Of a DNA stretch of 5,143 bases, positions 1-5,143 are shown piece by piece. The translations under genes and the position numbers were made by a program. Position 1 is the stretch's first letter, and each line of letters opens with the position of its first letter. Under the pieces are notes generated by a model. That model saw nothing but the letters and a program-made list of their open reading frames with translations. It was not told the DNA's origin and did no database searches. The stretch is from Candidatus Hydrogenedentota bacterium (GTDB lineage Bacteria; Hydrogenedentota; Hydrogenedentia; Hydrogenedentales; SCBR16-9), in assembly GCA_007116095.1 (NCBI GenBank), contig SKJD01000195.1, forward strand, positions 1-5,143. The letters run 5' to 3'.

Positions 1-58
1 GCGCGCCAAGTAGGGTGACCAGACTCAGGAGGATGCTCTGTACGGCACTGGAAAACAC
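1..58 (-). CDS. Possible 5' end of a gene with a hydrophobic N-terminus (partial)
   Basis: A GTG at 58 opens a frame that stays open to the window edge and would read MFSSAVQSILLSLVTLLGA. From about residue 9 this is a run of Ile, Leu, Val, Thr, Gly and Ala, as in a signal peptide or a first membrane helix. An AGAGGA sequence lies 5 bases upstream, which is good ribosome-binding spacing, and the start is 70 bases after the alpha-galactosidase stop on the same strand, so it could be the next gene of the operon. Against it, only 19 codons are visible, the start is GTG, and there is no positive charge before the hydrophobic run. A competing ATG at 74 in another frame (beginning MPEDSRVFQC) is also open to the edge but lacks a ribosome-binding site. 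No function can be assigned. Confidence 0.4.
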   Translation of the reverse strand, partial: MFSSAVQSILLSLVTLLGA

Positions 59-63
59 GGGAA

Positions 64-69
64 TCCTCT
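64..69 (-). promoter_or_regulatory. Candidate ribosome-binding site for the partial left-edge gene
   Basis: AGAGGA on the minus strand, 5 bases before the GTG at 58. It is the main reason to prefer that GTG over the out-of-frame ATG at 74, whose upstream bases show no purine-rich motif. Confidence 0.35.
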
Positions 70-128
70 GGCATGGTTACGTTGCTTATTGCTGTCTTGT
101 GGCAAGGGTGAAAGAAAGCACCTGGAAA

Positions 129-2312
129 TTACACACAAGTCAGCGCCAACAGGCGCGCCTGGTTTTGAATGGGCAGGTGGACGGTGAGTACCCCATCGGC
201 AGCGCGCCAATGCCATTCTGCTCTGGGGATGGCAGCAGGGTAGCGCTGCTTGACTGCGACCTGTCTGCCTGCCCAGCCGGGGATTTGAAATTCCTGGTAA
301 GCAGCTGTGGACTGAAGACGCCACACCGCCAGAAGCACCCGCGTATTTTCCGCGTTGGCCAGGCCATGGCTCGCCCAGGCATCCCGTTCCATAAAGCGAG
401 GCTGCGGACAGGGCTGGAAGGGATAGGCGTTGTGGATATGAGCGCGTTCGGCCTTATAAACGGCCAGCCCCTCGCGGATCAATGCCAGGTTGTGGACGTC
501 GGCCTTGTCGATGCGGCCGGAGAGGTACAGGTTGCCGCACATCCCCGTGACCATGTTGAATATCGTTTGCTCGCCGTCGGCCATTTGCGCATGGTAAGCC
601 GGGGTGTCGAGGATTTCCGGTTCCTCCCGATGGCTTACCAGCAACGGCCAGGGGTAAGACCATACCCCCATTTGCTCCGGCAGTAACCCCGCAGCCGCCC
701 CCATGACGATAGACGGATAGCGGTCGTACCACTCCTGATCCGAGGAGCTTTGAATGTGGAAATGCGACAAGACCCCATAGTCCTGGCGCATTGCCCCGGA
801 ACCGCAATTTTCAATGATGAGATCGGGATGCCGGTCGCGGAGACCGTCGATGAAAGCGTAAAACGCGCGGCTATGCTCCAGCAGGCCATGGGCATGAGAA
901 CCATGGTGCGTATCGCAGCCATTGCCCACGCATTCGTTGTAGTCGTTTTTGATGAAGCCGACACCGTACGCCACCAGCCTATCGACGCGCTCATGCATGT
1001 AGGCGCAGACCTCTGTATTCCGGAAGTCGAGGAAATAGCGGGCGCCACCTCCGACCCGCGCCCCGTTGCGGCACAGGAACCAATCGTCCGGTTTTTTCAC
1101 CAGGTCGGCGTCTTCCCCGCAGACCTCCATTTCCAGCCAAATGCCGGGAATCATGCCTTTGTTCTGGATGTAATGCAGGATACCGGCAAGGCCCCGTTCT
1201 CCGAAGCGGTCCGGGGAGTCACCCCAATCGCCCAGCCCCATGCCCCAGTTGCCTGCTCGCGGCGCAAACCAGCCCGCGTCTATAACAAAGCCTTCCACAC
1301 CCAGTTCAGCGGCTTTGTCAATCAGGGGAAGCAGCGCCTCTTCTGTGGGATTACCCCAGAGGCAGTTCATGTAGTCGTTGAAGAATACCGGACATTCGCC
1401 TTCCCAGGCGGGTTTTGGTAGCAAGGTCTTGCGGCGGTAGTCCGTCAAGGCATGTACGGCCTCATTGAACCCGCCCTGACAGCATCCGACCGCCACCGGA
1501 GCGGCGTCAAAGCTTTCCCCGGGCATCAGGGTATGGGTCCAGCCGCCAAAGCGCTCGTCCGCCGCGTCGGCATGCAAAAAGAGACTGCCGCCCTGCTCGG
1601 TTTTCCGGAAGCCGACCTCAAAATGCCAGCTACTCGATGCCTCAATCTGAAAAAACCAGATACTGCCTGTTTCCAGGTCTTCCAGCATCGCCATGGGAAG
1701 GTAGCGGGCGGTGCTGAAGCTGCCGACCGAACTGAAGTGGATTGCGTTGCGGCAGTCATGCACCGACGTGCGAATCAGGCCCAAGTCCTCCAGGCTGGCG
1801 CAGCGCCATTGTCCCTCGCCCTCCCAGGTATTGTGACAGTAGTGCAATCGCAGCTTTTTCGGATCATCCCAAGGGCGGATGCCTCCGGCTGCGATCCCGG
1901 GGAGATGCATCGAGGATAGGTGGGTGAGCGTTTGCGGCGTATCGCCTTCGTTTTGGATGCGCGTATGCACACGAAAAACCGGCGTGTCTGGGGCGGCTTC
2001 CATACGCACAGTAACTCGTAATCCACGTTCGGTGTGCACGTAAGTCTGTGTCAAAACCCCTGCATCAAAGGTTGGCATTTCCGTCAACATCGCATCGGAC
2101 AACAGGGTCAACCCGCTCACCGCCGAGGGGGCTAGGCCATGCGGGGTACCCGTAGCCGCCATTTGAAAGAGGGGCGCCGGGGCTCGGGTGTGCGCGCCTG
2201 GTATTATGTCATCAGGACACATCGCACTCGGCCAAAGCCCCTGGGGCGTTTCGGCAAAGTGGAGGTTGACCCCCGCATGGGCAATAGAAACCGGTTTTGA
2301 ATCAGGCGACAT
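129..2312 (-). CDS. GH36 family alpha-galactosidase (melibiase), cytoplasmic
   Basis: Probable retaining glycoside hydrolase that removes terminal alpha-linked galactose from oligosaccharides such as melibiose or raffinose-type sugars; alpha-N-acetylgalactosaminidase activity is the main alternative. The 727 residues suit the long GH36 group. A beta-sandwich-like N-terminal region (about 1-290) is followed by a (beta/alpha)8 barrel (about 305-625) and a small C-terminal beta domain. Visible barrel landmarks are FVIDAGWF (342-349), GDW (361-363), GIWLEMEV (390-397), FIKNDYN (453-459) with D457 as expected nucleophile, IENCGSG (500-506), and HIQSSSDQ (519-526) with D525 as expected acid/base. 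The melibiase DDGW is DAGW here and KWD is KND; I recall such variants from a GH36 subgroup, so activity is still expected. There is no signal peptide, so it should act on imported sugar. The ATG at 2312 is preferred because GGGGGAG precedes it; an in-frame ATG at 2327, five codons upstream, lacks a ribosome-binding site. It lies 45 bases behind the haem-domain gene. Family assignment is firm; exact substrate is not. Confidence 0.93.
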   Translation of the reverse strand: MSPDSKPVSIAHAGVNLHFAETPQGLWPSAMCPDDIIPGAHTRAPAPLFQMAATGTPHGLAPSAVSGLTLLSDAMLTEMPTFDAGVLTQTYVHTERGLRVTVRMEAAPDTPVFRVHTRIQNEGDTPQTLTHLSSMHLPGIAAGGIRPWDDPKKLRLHYCHNTWEGEGQWRCASLEDLGLIRTSVHDCRNAIHFSSVGSFSTARYLPMAMLEDLETGSIWFFQIEASSSWHFEVGFRKTEQGGSLFLHADAADERFGGWTHTLMPGESFDAAPVAVGCCQGGFNEAVHALTDYRRKTLLPKPAWEGECPVFFNDYMNCLWGNPTEEALLPLIDKAAELGVEGFVIDAGWFAPRAGNWGMGLGDWGDSPDRFGERGLAGILHYIQNKGMIPGIWLEMEVCGEDADLVKKPDDWFLCRNGARVGGGARYFLDFRNTEVCAYMHERVDRLVAYGVGFIKNDYNECVGNGCDTHHGSHAHGLLEHSRAFYAFIDGLRDRHPDLIIENCGSGAMRQDYGVLSHFHIQSSSDQEWYDRYPSIVMGAAAGLLPEQMGVWSYPWPLLVSHREEPEILDTPAYHAQMADGEQTIFNMVTGMCGNLYLSGRIDKADVHNLALIREGLAVYKAERAHIHNAYPFQPCPQPRFMERDAWASHGLANAENTRVLLAVWRLQSTAAYQEFQIPGWAGRQVAVKQRYPAAIPRAEWHWRAADGVLTVHLPIQNQARLLALTCV

Positions 2313-2316
2313 GAAA

Positions 2317-2323
2317 CTCCCCC
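2317..2323 (-). promoter_or_regulatory. Ribosome-binding site deciding the GH36 start
   Basis: GGGGGAG on the minus strand, 4 bases before the ATG at 2312. The spacing is short but usable. The upstream in-frame ATG at 2327 is preceded by CATCAGACC, with no Shine-Dalgarno match, so the shorter protein is the better call. Confidence 0.55.
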
Positions 2324-2338
2324 TCATGGTCTGATGCT

Positions 2339-2347
2339 ATTTTAGCA
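2339..2347 (-). promoter_or_regulatory. Candidate extended -10 promoter element before the GH36 gene
   Basis: TGCTAAAAT on the minus strand matches an extended -10 (TGn followed by a hexamer matching TATAAT at 5 of 6 positions). It lies in the 45-base gap, so transcription would begin roughly 20 bases before the ATG at 2312 and keep its ribosome-binding site. No good -35 is seen 16-18 bases upstream. The element also sits within a perfect inverted repeat, TGCTA-3-TAGCA (2335-2347). It may be an internal promoter letting the GH36 gene be expressed separately, or a chance AT-rich match. Confidence 0.22.
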
Positions 2348-2357
2348 GAAAAATGTA

Positions 2358-3740
2358 TTACTCGTTGGCTTCAATGAACCCGGCATCTTGAAGCCAGTTG
2401 ATTTCATGATCGGCCAGCGCATTAGCAAGTTGGGTGATTCGATCAGAATCAAGCGGTTCCTCCCGGGCCAGGTCCATGGTCTCAAAAACCGGGTTATCGG
2501 CGGCGCTGATATGTGCGAATGTCATCTGCCCGACATAGAAGAGCGGAATTTCTGTCCAGTCCGTCACCTCAGCATCATCCAGATCGCCCGATACGGGATG
2601 GGCCGTGATCTGCGCTGCTTCGCCCAGGCCCAGTTGCAGGGGCATGGAGACGTAATGCCAACGTCCCTGGGTGGCGCCGGTAAAGGCCGCGAAGGCGACA
2701 TTATACACCTCACCCGGTACGATGGGTTTGCTGTCGCTGCTGTCGGCCAACTCCAGGTCCCGGGTCATCGAAACGCGCCAGGTCCCCGCTTCCCAACGTC
2801 CTTCCGCCCGAATGGCGCCCCGGTTACCATCGGGGATTTGCAGAATGCGGCGGGGAAGCACATCGCCGTCTTGCCAGTCATGTTCCGGGTCAAAGGGCTT
2901 CGCAAAGTCCTCAAACAGGTAGTAGTAATCGTCCATGCCATAATTGCGGTTCAGCAGGGTGTCTTTGCGAAGTGCATGCAGGCCAACCTGCTCGACATCG
3001 TACATGTAGGCCGGGGCCTCAAGTTCATCGGACCAGTTGGTGCTGTACATCGAACGCCCAGCGGCGCTGTTCCGCGCATCAAGCACATAACCGTTATCGG
3101 CATAGCCGATGGGATTACTACGATGCGCCCGCCACTGCCAGGTGTCAATGAACAACCCTTCGGCCTTCAGTTGCGCCAAGGATGCCTCGTCTCTGGGCAT
3201 GCGCCAGGTTTCCGATTCCGGAGCGTCTTCCTCGCGTGACTGGCGCAGGAATTTGTTCACTTCGTCCGTGCCGAGTGCAGCTTCTTTTTCTTCGGCGGTA
3301 GCGCTGTCGCTCCGACTGTCCACGCCGCTGTGCATCACGACATAGCCGCCGTACTCCGCGAAACCGGGTACGGAGCCATCATCAAACATCATGGCGATGC
3401 GGTCTTCATAGAGCCCCTGAGCCTCCGGGCCGGCTGTACCACGCCCCAAGCGGGCCCAGGCCCCATCTTCGTATACCCAATAATCGTGGTACCAGCTTGG
3501 CGTGTCTGTATCGAATTCAAAGAATATCCGAATGGCGTCCTCATTATAAACAGCAGCCACCCTTATGGTTTGGGTCAGGTGGTCGTCGTTCGGGATATAG
3601 ACATTGGCCTCGGGTACGGCGAGGCGTGGTTCACCGAAGGGATTCCATTGAACCTCTTCGGCGGGGGCCTGGACTTGGGGCAAGCTCAGCATCAGGGTTA
3701 ACGCCACAATATAGTGCGTTATATGTGTCAAACTTCGCAT
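2358..3740 (-). CDS. Exported ethylbenzene dehydrogenase-related haem-binding domain protein
   Basis: A 460-residue protein resembling the haem-binding gamma subunit of ethylbenzene dehydrogenase and related DMSO-reductase-family enzymes (DOMON-like beta-sandwich, Pfam EB_dh type). In known complexes this subunit carries a b-type haem and passes electrons in the periplasm. Residues 1-27 look like a signal peptide: a hydrophobic run at 10-20 and a likely cleavage after APA (25-27). Landmarks I associate with this family are AVYNEDAIRIFFEF (63-76), TPSWYHDYWVYEDG (80-93), EDRIAMMFDDGSVPGF (112-127), EYGGYVVMHSG (129-139), DTWQWRAHRSNPIGYADNGYV (199-219), YSTNW (232-236) and WEAGTWRVSMTRDLE (316-330). 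No cysteine occurs in the protein, so c-type haem attachment is excluded. M136 is a possible axial ligand by position, but I cannot confirm it. No C-terminal membrane anchor is seen. The start is backed by AAGGAG 7 bases upstream. No molybdenum or iron-sulphur partner subunit is present in the window. It could instead be a non-haem DOMON-like or sugar-binding domain; its role is unknown. Confidence 0.8.
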   Translation of the reverse strand: MRSLTHITHYIVALTLMLSLPQVQAPAEEVQWNPFGEPRLAVPEANVYIPNDDHLTQTIRVAAVYNEDAIRIFFEFDTDTPSWYHDYWVYEDGAWARLGRGTAGPEAQGLYEDRIAMMFDDGSVPGFAEYGGYVVMHSGVDSRSDSATAEEKEAALGTDEVNKFLRQSREEDAPESETWRMPRDEASLAQLKAEGLFIDTWQWRAHRSNPIGYADNGYVLDARNSAAGRSMYSTNWSDELEAPAYMYDVEQVGLHALRKDTLLNRNYGMDDYYYLFEDFAKPFDPEHDWQDGDVLPRRILQIPDGNRGAIRAEGRWEAGTWRVSMTRDLELADSSDSKPIVPGEVYNVAFAAFTGATQGRWHYVSMPLQLGLGEAAQITAHPVSGDLDDAEVTDWTEIPLFYVGQMTFAHISAADNPVFETMDLAREEPLDSDRITQLANALADHEINWLQDAGFIEANE

Positions 3741-3747
3741 CTTCGTA

Positions 3748-3753
3748 CTCCTT
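3748..3753 (-). promoter_or_regulatory. Ribosome-binding site of the haem-domain protein
   Basis: AAGGAG on the minus strand, 7 bases before the ATG at 3740, a near-ideal Shine-Dalgarno sequence. It fixes the start and places the signal peptide at the true N-terminus. Confidence 0.75.
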
Positions 3754-3764
3754 ACATGTCATGT
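3754..3764 (-). repeat. Small inverted repeat next to the ribosome-binding site
   Basis: ACATG and CATGT arms around one central base, directly upstream of the AAGGAG before the haem-domain gene and next to a TATAAC hexamer (3763-3768) that could serve as a weak -10. No matching -35 is visible 16-18 bases further up. It may be a small operator, or chance; the arms are only 5 bases long. Confidence 0.25.
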
Positions 3765-3834
3765 TATATCCATTCCAATGCACAAAGGGGGTACTCATAG
3801 GACTGCCCCATGTAAAGATAGGGTTTTCGGCGGG

Positions 3835-3866
3835 CAATACCATGGGTAAGGTTTATTCAGGTATTG
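3835..3866 (-). repeat. Inverted repeat downstream of the aldo/keto reductase
   Basis: CAATACC (3835-3841) and GGTATTG (3860-3866) are perfect 7-base arms around an 18-base loop, beginning 21 bases after the reductase stop codon. As RNA this could form a weak stem-loop at the end of the reductase message. No T-run follows it on the minus strand, so it is not a standard intrinsic terminator and read-through into the haem-domain gene is possible. The remainder of the 147-base gap (3741-3887) contains nothing else I can support. Confidence 0.3.
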
Positions 3867-3887
3867 TCATGCTTGGTATCACCCAAC

Positions 3888-5054
3888 TCAGTCCTCTTGC
3901 AGGCGTTTCACTTCTTCCCCTACCAGCATTTCATGCGCCTCGGCGAGATAGCCGGGGATTTTGTCGGCGTGGGGTGACTTCGCCAGGCAGGGAGCCAGAT
4001 CATGTTTATCCAGGTTTTCCGCCTTCAGGCCCGGGAACCAGGAGCCGCCGTTGCCCAGCAGGTTGTAGCGCATCTTGCCGTATTCGATCATGTCATAGGC
4101 TATGGCCAGGTTGCGCAACCGCATGATGATGGGAATGTTGATATCGCCCGGGGTCTCTTGCCATTCAGGCAGGCCTTCTTGCCAGGTGTGGGCCCATTCC
4201 GCCCCGACGGCCTCTTCCATCGCCGCTTCCAGGCGCGCAATGATGGGCTCGATGAGCTCTTCAGCTTGATCCAGCTTTTCCACGGTCTCCATGTGGATAT
4301 CAAAATCACTTGGCTGCGCCACGCCGCAGCTCAGGGTATGGACTTCCGGGTGTGACAAGCAGAAGAGGCCATTGAAGACCATCGGATGCAACGGCTTGCA
4401 TAATTCGACCAGCTTGGGCGTGGGTTGTTGCAGCATGCCGCCCTTGTCGTTCGGACTGATAATGAAGATGCCCATGTCCCGTTTGCGGGCTTCCAGAATC
4501 GCTGGCCAGTTGTCCTGGAATATGTAATACCAGTGAAGATTGATGTAGTCCAGGCAGTCCAGCTTTATCGCTTCGATAAGCGCCTCGGTGGGGCCATGGG
4601 TCGAAAAACCGATATGCCGCACGCGCCCTTCTTTTTTCCATTGCAGTGCGATATCCAGGCATTTCAGGGTGCGTTCATGCTCCACCGGACTGTTAATGCC
4701 GTGGAAGGCGAAGAGGTCGATGTAGTCCAGGTTCAGCATCGACATGGAGTACTCGAAATTCTCCACGAACTCATCGACCTCATCGGCCGGCGCCACCTTG
4801 GTCTGGACAATCAGCTCCTCGCGAGGAAGCTGGGGCAATATGCGTCCCAACTGATACTCGCTTGTGCCGTAGCCGCGGGCGGTCTCGATGTGGTTGATGC
4901 CGAGTTCCAGCGCACGACGTACGCAGGCCTCGACATGCCGTACATTATCTTCGGTGACATCTTCCGGAGACTTAAAGTCCCCCTGATAGCGCATGCCGCC
5001 GCAACTGATTACGGGTATCTGTAGTTCTGTTCTGCCATATCGTCTGTATCGCAT
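3888..5054 (-). CDS. Aldo/keto reductase, COG1453 type with cysteine-less ferredoxin-like tail
   Basis: A 388-residue cytoplasmic oxidoreductase expected to reduce a carbonyl group with NAD(P)H; the substrate is unknown. The N-terminal TIM-barrel part (about 1-260) has the aldo/keto reductase landmarks: RRYGRTELQIPVISCGGMRY (4-23), HIETARGYGTSE (55-66), VQTKV (83-87), FAFHG (115-119), RHIGFSTHG (146-154), SPNDKGGML (200-208) and LSHPEVHTLSCGV (233-245). The tetrad reads E57, Y62, K86 and H118, so the usual Asp is Glu. The C-terminal part (about 285-388) aligns by eye with the two-cluster ferredoxin domain of COG1453 reductases, ending in INIP (305-308) and a second KIP motif (365-367), but only C356 remains there, so no 4Fe-4S cluster is expected. 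The ATG at 5054 is chosen because GGAGG lies 11 bases upstream and the protein then begins with the family's usual MRYRR-like start; an in-frame TTG at 5072 overlaps that ribosome-binding site. It is the first visible gene of the minus-strand row, 147 bases ahead of the next. Confidence 0.92.
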   Translation of the reverse strand: MRYRRYGRTELQIPVISCGGMRYQGDFKSPEDVTEDNVRHVEACVRRALELGINHIETARGYGTSEYQLGRILPQLPREELIVQTKVAPADEVDEFVENFEYSMSMLNLDYIDLFAFHGINSPVEHERTLKCLDIALQWKKEGRVRHIGFSTHGPTEALIEAIKLDCLDYINLHWYYIFQDNWPAILEARKRDMGIFIISPNDKGGMLQQPTPKLVELCKPLHPMVFNGLFCLSHPEVHTLSCGVAQPSDFDIHMETVEKLDQAEELIEPIIARLEAAMEEAVGAEWAHTWQEGLPEWQETPGDINIPIIMRLRNLAIAYDMIEYGKMRYNLLGNGGSWFPGLKAENLDKHDLAPCLAKSPHADKIPGYLAEAHEMLVGEEVKRLQED

Positions 5055-5065
5055 GGTATGTACTT

Positions 5066-5070
5066 CCTCC
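5066..5070 (-). promoter_or_regulatory. Ribosome-binding site deciding the aldo/keto reductase start
   Basis: GGAGG (continuing as GGAGGAAG) lies 11 bases before the ATG at 5054. The frame is open upstream to the window edge, and a TTG at 5072 overlaps the motif, so this site is what argues for the ATG. The rest of 5055-5143 shows no other gene and no convincing promoter. Confidence 0.65.
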
Positions 5071-5143
5071 AAAATATGATGTATTGATGGATATGTGAAT
5101 GTAAGGCGCGTGTTGTTAAGCCTATGTGGACGCTGATGCTTAC

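Noticed and set aside
152..159. GGCGCGCC palindrome near the GH36 3' end
   Set aside because: It is an 8-base GC palindrome inside coding sequence, expected at this composition, with no neighbouring repeat pattern.
15..686. Long plus-strand reading frame opposite the 3' part of the GH36 gene
   Set aside because: It lies antisense to a protein with strong family motifs, its translation shows no recognisable domain, and no ribosome-binding site supports it.
750..1421. Plus-strand 223-codon frame opposite the GH36 catalytic barrel
   Set aside because: Antisense shadow: the opposite strand encodes the conserved catalytic motifs, and the plus-strand translation is low-similarity filler typical of GC-rich codon bias.
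2335..2347. TGCTA-3-TAGCA hairpin as a terminator after the haem-domain gene
   Set aside because: The stem has only 5 mostly weak pairs, and on the minus strand the T-run lies before the hairpin rather than after it.
2388..3239. Plus-strand 283-codon frame opposite the haem-domain gene
   Set aside because: Long, but antisense to a protein with a signal peptide, an ideal ribosome-binding site and family-like motifs. The plus-strand product shows no recognisable domain.
3631..3843. Minus-strand 70-codon frame starting at 3843, across the 147-base gap and into the haem-domain gene
   Set aside because: More than half of it overlaps the haem-domain gene in another frame, it has no clear ribosome-binding site, and it shows no domain or membrane segment.
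5073..5101. TTCACA, 17 bases, TATTTT as a promoter just before the aldo/keto reductase
   Set aside because: The hexamers match moderately well, but the -10 abuts the GGAGG, so transcription would start inside or after the ribosome-binding site.
5090..5119. TTAACA with CATATC or ACATAT 17-18 bases downstream as a reductase promoter
   Set aside because: The -35 matches 5 of 6 positions, but the -10 matches only about half, and such pairs are expected by chance in AT-rich upstream DNA.

Overview
The window looks like bacterial chromosomal DNA of moderate-to-high GC. It is densely coding, with all supported genes on the minus strand. It reads from right to left as aldo/keto reductase (5054-3888), secreted ethylbenzene-dehydrogenase-type haem-domain protein (3740-2358), GH36 alpha-galactosidase (2312-129), and possibly the first codons of another gene (58 to the left edge). 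An export signal on the haem-domain protein, good Shine-Dalgarno sequences and short gaps fit a Gram-negative bacterium, perhaps environmental or marine. The sequence alone does not fix the phylum.

Right part (3888-5143): 89 bases of upstream DNA, then a 388-residue aldo/keto reductase of the COG1453 type. Its catalytic Asp is replaced by Glu, and its C-terminal ferredoxin-like tail lacks the iron-sulphur cysteines. Middle (2358-3887): a 147-base gap with two small inverted repeats, then a 460-residue exported protein with the hallmarks of the haem-binding gamma-subunit domain of ethylbenzene dehydrogenase, but with no cysteine and no catalytic partner beside it. Left part (1-2312): a complete 727-residue cytoplasmic GH36 enzyme with recognisable nucleophile and acid/base motifs, then 70 non-coding bases and a possible GTG-started gene cut by the window edge.

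The GH36 gene follows the haem-domain gene by only 45 bases, so these two are probably co-transcribed. The reductase may be in the same unit or have its own transcript. Only the alpha-galactosidase has a fairly clear job: cleaving terminal alpha-galactosides inside the cell. A sugar or keto-sugar redox role linking the three genes is possible but is inference. I saw no RNA genes, mobile elements, CRISPR arrays or long repeats. The long plus-strand reading frames are antisense shadows of the minus-strand genes. I found no convincing novel system; the best leads are the cysteine-less reductase tail and the orphan haem-domain protein.
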